A stretch of DNA of 64,000 nucleotides from Saccharomycopsis fibuligera x Saccharomycopsis cf. fibuligera (Eukaryota > Ascomycota > Saccharomycetes > Ascoideales > Saccharomycopsidaceae): assembly GCA_001936135.1 (NCBI GenBank), contig CP012821.1, positions 434,001 to 498,000 of the forward strand, in the 5' to 3' direction. Under the pieces are notes generated by a model. It was not told the DNA's origin and did no database searches. It saw nothing but the letters and a program-made list of their open reading frames with translations. How positions within the stretch are numbered: the first letter of the stretch is position 1; each line of letters starts with the position of its first letter. Positions 60,754 to 64,000 of the stretch are shown in pieces. A program made the translations under genes and the position numbers.

Positions 60754-62553
60754 ATGGAAAAAATTAAATCCAATTTGAAGATCCTAACAAGAAACAGCAG
60801 CGGTGATCTGAACATCCATCGCTATGAGCAGCTCTTGAATCAGGAAATGATTGGGGCTGGCGACTCTCCCATAACTCCTGGCTTTTCACAGCAGTTTGAG
60901 CTTCTGGATGTGAGTTCCTACAAGCAGATCAAAAATTCTGATTCTGAGGAAAATAGATCCCATGAAAGTGACTCAGGCAAACGAGCAAGATATAGTACTT
61001 CCAATAGAAGGAATAGCAGTGGAGAAATTGAGGCTCTGGATAATCCATTTGAAATCGAATCTCTTGAAGATATTCCCCTGGACGAAGCAGCAGTCATCGA
61101 TCATTCTGGTAGATCATCTAGCTTGCAACATCCAGGAGACGAACATAGTGATCATCAAGAAACGGATAAGGTGCCAATGGTGGATCATTCTAGTCCAACA
61201 GATGAAGACCAAGAGCAAACAGACAGTTTATTCAGTTTCGGCCATACAAAAGTCAGTTTTTTCAGTTCTAGATTTAAAAAGGAAATGAAACAAATTATTA
61301 CTAAGTTTGTGTTAATCTATATGCTCATGATAATGCTTGTCATTGCTATTGGATCCATATACTACGGAACACTATTTGATCAAGGCAAGTATCTCAAAGA
61401 CAGCATATCCATTGACATTGTGAATGATGACACGCAGACGAGGGTAGTTAAGCCGCTTGTGGGCACTGCACTTGAATTCGTCACGAAGAATGATAAATTT
61501 TTGAACTCAAAAGTGAATTTTGGATACCACAACACTAATGACTTCGCTGATTATATGAAGGAACATAATCTGTCCTCTTTACAAGAAACACTTATAAAGA
61601 AAATTTCCGAGAAAAAATCATGGGCCTATGTATATGTGAAGAGCGATGCTTCATACAACTTGTATGACTCATTAAGATATAACAATAAAGACTTATTTGA
61701 CAGTTCTAATGTCATCCATATATATTATCAAACGGCCAGAGATCAAAAAATTATTCAGATGTTTCTTAGGCCATTGTTAAATTATATTGAGCACGAGTAT
61801 CAAGAATATTTCCAATCCCGAGTTATGATTCCCCTAATCAGTGAATGGGTTGACACCGATCAACAAGTCAAGCTCCTCAAAAACCACAAGGATGTTCTTT
61901 TCAAGTCAATTAAATTTAATTATATGGACATCCATGAAGTAAATGATCCAGTAATTTCAGCCCCTTTTACAGTAGGCCTAATCATGCTCATTATTGTATC
62001 TTTTTTCCAATTCAATTTCTTCCTTCCTTTACATAACTTGGTCTCCGCTAAAATTCAACCACGCCATTATATATACTATCGCATGATTTCATCCCAAATT
62101 ACCTATTTCTTCTTAGGTTTAGGCTTCACTTCAATTTTTTACATCTTTAGCCAGAAAAAGCAATTTTTTTTTGTTTATTGGCTTCTCACATATTTGACAA
62201 TTGCTGCCGTTGGTGGCACTAATGAAAATATGGCGCTTGTATTGTTTGTCACATTTCCTCCCCTTGTTGGATTTTGGTTGCTTTTTTGGGTGCTTTTGAA
62301 CATTTCTCCAAGTTTCAATTTAATTGAAACATTGCCACATTTTTACCGGTATGGCTATGCAATGCCAATTTATAATTATTTAGAATGTTTAAAAGTACTT
62401 GTTTTAGATTCTTGGAAAGGTGAAGTGCATAAAAATATCCTCATTTTGCTCGCTTGGGTAGCTTTTAATAATTTATTGTTTCCTTTTACAATCAAATTTT
62501 TCTCCTATAGAATGACTCGCAAAATGATAGAACAGGAGCAGCAAAAAGAGTGA
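60754..62553 (+). CDS. SNG1: Sng1-family (DUF3533) multipass membrane protein
   Basis: Member of the fungal nitrosoguanidine-resistance family. In S. cerevisiae Sng1 is a plasma-membrane protein giving resistance to nitrosoguanidine and 6-azauracil, with links to lipid-flippase regulation. The 599-residue product has an acidic, Ser-rich cytosolic N-terminus (about 180 residues). A first TM helix follows (FVLIYMLMIMLVIAIGSIYYG), then a large extracytosolic domain (about 210-400), then five or six more TM helices. The pattern of one TM, loop, and C-terminal TM bundle, with NLIETLPHFYRYGYAMPIYN, is characteristic. Several CTG codons in the N-terminus would be Ser in this clade. The family is firm; one-to-one orthology with SNG1 is less certain because paralogues exist. 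Confidence 0.82.
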   Translation: MEKIKSNLKILTRNSSGDLNIHRYEQLLNQEMIGAGDSPITPGFSQQFELLDVSSYKQIKNSDSEENRSHESDSGKRARYSTSNRRNSSGEIEALDNPFEIESLEDIPLDEAAVIDHSGRSSSLQHPGDEHSDHQETDKVPMVDHSSPTDEDQEQTDSLFSFGHTKVSFFSSRFKKEMKQIITKFVLIYMLMIMLVIAIGSIYYGTLFDQGKYLKDSISIDIVNDDTQTRVVKPLVGTALEFVTKNDKFLNSKVNFGYHNTNDFADYMKEHNLSSLQETLIKKISEKKSWAYVYVKSDASYNLYDSLRYNNKDLFDSSNVIHIYYQTARDQKIIQMFLRPLLNYIEHEYQEYFQSRVMIPLISEWVDTDQQVKLLKNHKDVLFKSIKFNYMDIHEVNDPVISAPFTVGLIMLIIVSFFQFNFFLPLHNLVSAKIQPRHYIYYRMISSQITYFFLGLGFTSIFYIFSQKKQFFFVYWLLTYLTIAAVGGTNENMALVLFVTFPPLVGFWLLFWVLLNISPSFNLIETLPHFYRYGYAMPIYNYLECLKVLVLDSWKGEVHKNILILLAWVAFNNLLFPFTIKFFSYRMTRKMIEQEQQKE

Positions 62554-62725
62554 TTTTCATTTAGCTATAATTACACATAGACTTTAAGCTCTCTAACACC
62601 ATATACGTTTCTTTTTTTTCCTTTCTCTATACTATGATAACCTTCTACTCGTACATGCATTCTTTAATAAATTAGTGAAAAAAAAGTTTCTAAAAAGTGT
62701 AAGAGCAAAATTTTTACCCTGCGCT
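62554..62725. other. Short convergent intergenic region
   Basis: 172 bp between convergent genes; AT-rich, nothing else seen. Confidence 0.5.
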
Positions 62726-64000
62726 TCAATTACGCGCACTAACTATTTTGTAACCTTCTGCTAATGCAGCAGTAACTTTTTCACTCTTGAATGGTAAGGT
62801 TTGCAAAACAAATGCAACGTCCTTCCATTCTTCTTCACTATTGGAATTTTTCAATCTAGTCAACAACTTATCACTAAGTTGTTTCTGCTGTCTTTCCTTT
62901 TCAATAAATCCAATCAAAAATCGAACAATTCTTCTCATTGAATCCTTTGGCAAATCAGAATCATTAGATAAGCCACTAAATATATCAATAAACCCATTAT
63001 ATATGGCATTATCCTTTGTAGCTAATTCAGTAAAGAAAAGTCTGCACATATCAGAAATTCCGTGATCTGCATTTTCAAGACATTTGGCCATGGTGGCTAA
63101 TTGACCCTTCACTTTCACTTGTCCAGCAAGGATTAAAAACGTTACCGTCATCAAACAGGTTCTTTGTACCATGATATTGTCATCATTGAGACGACGGTAC
63201 AAGTAATCAGTGTTCTCATCAACCAAATTATTAAAGCAAACTGCCATATCACCTAGACCAAGCACTGCATTGGAACGAATAATAGCATCTGGTGACTTTT
63301 CCATCAATGTAATCAAAAGTGGCAAATTTTCTTCACAATACCTAGAAGAGACACACATTAATTTTTCCATACAAAGCACCGCACTTCTCTGTAGCACCAA
63401 GTTGTCATATTTTACATTATTTGAGCTGATTTCTTTCACTAAAGGACCAAACTTTGACAAAAGCGAATTTTCCCCATATAGTAATTCTCTTTCTTTAATA
63501 TATATCACCGCATCAGTAAAATCATCTTCACTTGTACCACCAATCATTTCAAGCTCATCTTTTTCTTCATGTGCTTTTTGCTTTTTGTTTTGTGCATTTT
63601 CTGTTTCTTCTTGGATCTTCTTTTTTTTGAACTCGGCTTCGCATTTTTCTAAATGAACTATTGTTTTGATTGCAATATGGCCTACCATGAACAATAATTG
63701 TGAAAGGGCAATAGTTTTGGACTCAGATTTATTATCCTGTTCTTCAAAGACATTTTTAATCTTGCGTTTCAAAATTTCTGTACATGTTTGATCTGGATGA
63801 GATGCAATGCTATAAATGGCATTCAAAGCTTGCTCAGCAAAAGGATACCACTCTGGATCTTCAGTATACTCAACCACACAATTAGATAATTTTTCTAAAG
63901 CTTCATTCTCTTTGGAAATTTTATATTTCGAATTTTTGAGATTTTGAAGGTTCTTCCCGGGAGGAACCACTCTTTGCAATGCAATACAGGTATATTTAGC
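62726..64000 (-). CDS. YCS4: Condensin complex subunit 1 (Ycs4/CAP-D2), C-terminal part
   Basis: HEAT-repeat subunit of condensin, needed for mitotic chromosome compaction and rDNA segregation. The frame is open to the window's right edge, so only the last 424 residues are present. Matching segments are EWYPFAEQALNAIYSIASHPDQ, LQRSAVLCMEKLMCVSSRYCEENLPLL, the repeat SPDAIIRSNAVLGLGDMAVCFNNLVD, and the NIMVQRTCLMTVTFLILAGQVKVKGQL and DMCRLFFTELATKDNAIYN runs. These are the conserved Cnd1 HEAT region. A basic/acidic linker lies between. The apparent start near 63979 is a TTG inside the gene, not a real start. Confidence 0.92.
   Translation of the reverse strand, partial: AKYTCIALQRVVPPGKNLQNLKNSKYKISKENEALEKLSNCVVEYTEDPEWYPFAEQALNAIYSIASHPDQTCTEILKRKIKNVFEEQDNKSESKTIALSQLLFMVGHIAIKTIVHLEKCEAEFKKKKIQEETENAQNKKQKAHEEKDELEMIGGTSEDDFTDAVIYIKERELLYGENSLLSKFGPLVKEISSNNVKYDNLVLQRSAVLCMEKLMCVSSRYCEENLPLLITLMEKSPDAIIRSNAVLGLGDMAVCFNNLVDENTDYLYRRLNDDNIMVQRTCLMTVTFLILAGQVKVKGQLATMAKCLENADHGISDMCRLFFTELATKDNAIYNGFIDIFSGLSNDSDLPKDSMRRIVRFLIGFIEKERQQKQLSDKLLTRLKNSNSEEEWKDVAFVLQTLPFKSEKVTAALAEGYKIVSARN

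Noticed and set aside
1-64000. CRISPR arrays, prokaryotic operons, telomerase RNA template
   Set aside because: No regularly spaced repeat array was seen, and a scan by eye for GGTTAGGATGT-type telomeric template sequence on both strands found none. The window is a eukaryotic nuclear region.

Overview
The window is nuclear DNA of an ascomycete yeast. Genes lie on both strands, almost all without introns, and the proteins match Saccharomycotina families. The nuclear tRNAs have A and B boxes, two of them have introns at the canonical position, and one protein gene (SEC27) has a classical GTATGT / TACTGAC / TAG intron. CTG is a rare codon and sits mostly in polar, low-complexity segments; at one conserved site (8277-8279) serine is the residue expected in the family. 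Together with the Asn/Gln-rich tracts and the many 20-32 nt A/T runs, this points to the CUG-Ser (CTG) clade, perhaps near Lodderomyces elongisporus or the Candida parapsilosis group. The clade is an inference, and the species is not proven by the sequence.

Layout. 0.6-2.9 kb: UBP3-like deubiquitinase with a 32-Gln tract. 4.9-7.1 kb: PBN1 (GPI mannosyltransferase I partner). 7.6-9.0 kb: YER152C-like aminotransferase. 10.0-10.3 kb (-): mitochondrial ribosomal protein mL54 (MRPL37). 10.9-13.6 kb: NUP82-like nucleoporin. 14.2 kb (-): a possible 47-residue membrane protein. 15.2-16.1 kb: LSC1. 16.4-18.0 kb: tRNA-Leu(CAA) and tRNA-Arg(UCU). 18.4-21.2 kb: RFC1. 21.7-24.5 kb: SEC27, spliced with a six-codon first exon. 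25.2-26.5 kb: RPA49, with PAC and RRPE promoter motifs. 27.2-29.6 kb (-): VPS9. 29.9-31.5 kb (-): unrecognised, possibly mitochondrial helical-repeat protein. 31.7-33.0 kb: OXA1. 34.5-41.2 kb (-): BEM2, the largest gene. 41.2-43.9 kb: gene-free. 43.9-45.9 kb (-): YOS9. 46.8-48.1 kb: SWD1. 48.1-49.2 kb: an intergenic stretch with a promoter-like block and no ORF. 49.2-49.8 kb (-): YNL208W-like glycine-zipper protein. 51.1-53.7 kb (-): OPT-family oligopeptide transporter. 53.7-59.05 kb: 5.3 kb almost free of genes, with tRNA-Pro(UGG), tRNA-Glu(UUC) and diverged repeat copies that look like old LTR debris. 59.05-60.3 kb (-): RRP8. 60.75-62.55 kb: SNG1-family membrane protein. 62.7 kb to the right edge (-): C-terminal part of condensin subunit YCS4.

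These are mostly housekeeping genes of separate pathways: ER and Golgi (PBN1, YOS9, SEC27, VPS9), mitochondria (mL54, LSC1, OXA1, perhaps the 30-kb gene), rRNA synthesis and modification (RPA49, RRP8), nucleus and chromosomes (RFC1, NUP82, SWD1, YCS4) and polarity (BEM2). I see no gene cluster, CRISPR array, intact transposon or clearly novel multi-gene system. The least explained parts are the short ORF at 14.2 kb, the promoter-like block at 48.2-48.4 kb and the repeat-bearing 53.7-59 kb interval.
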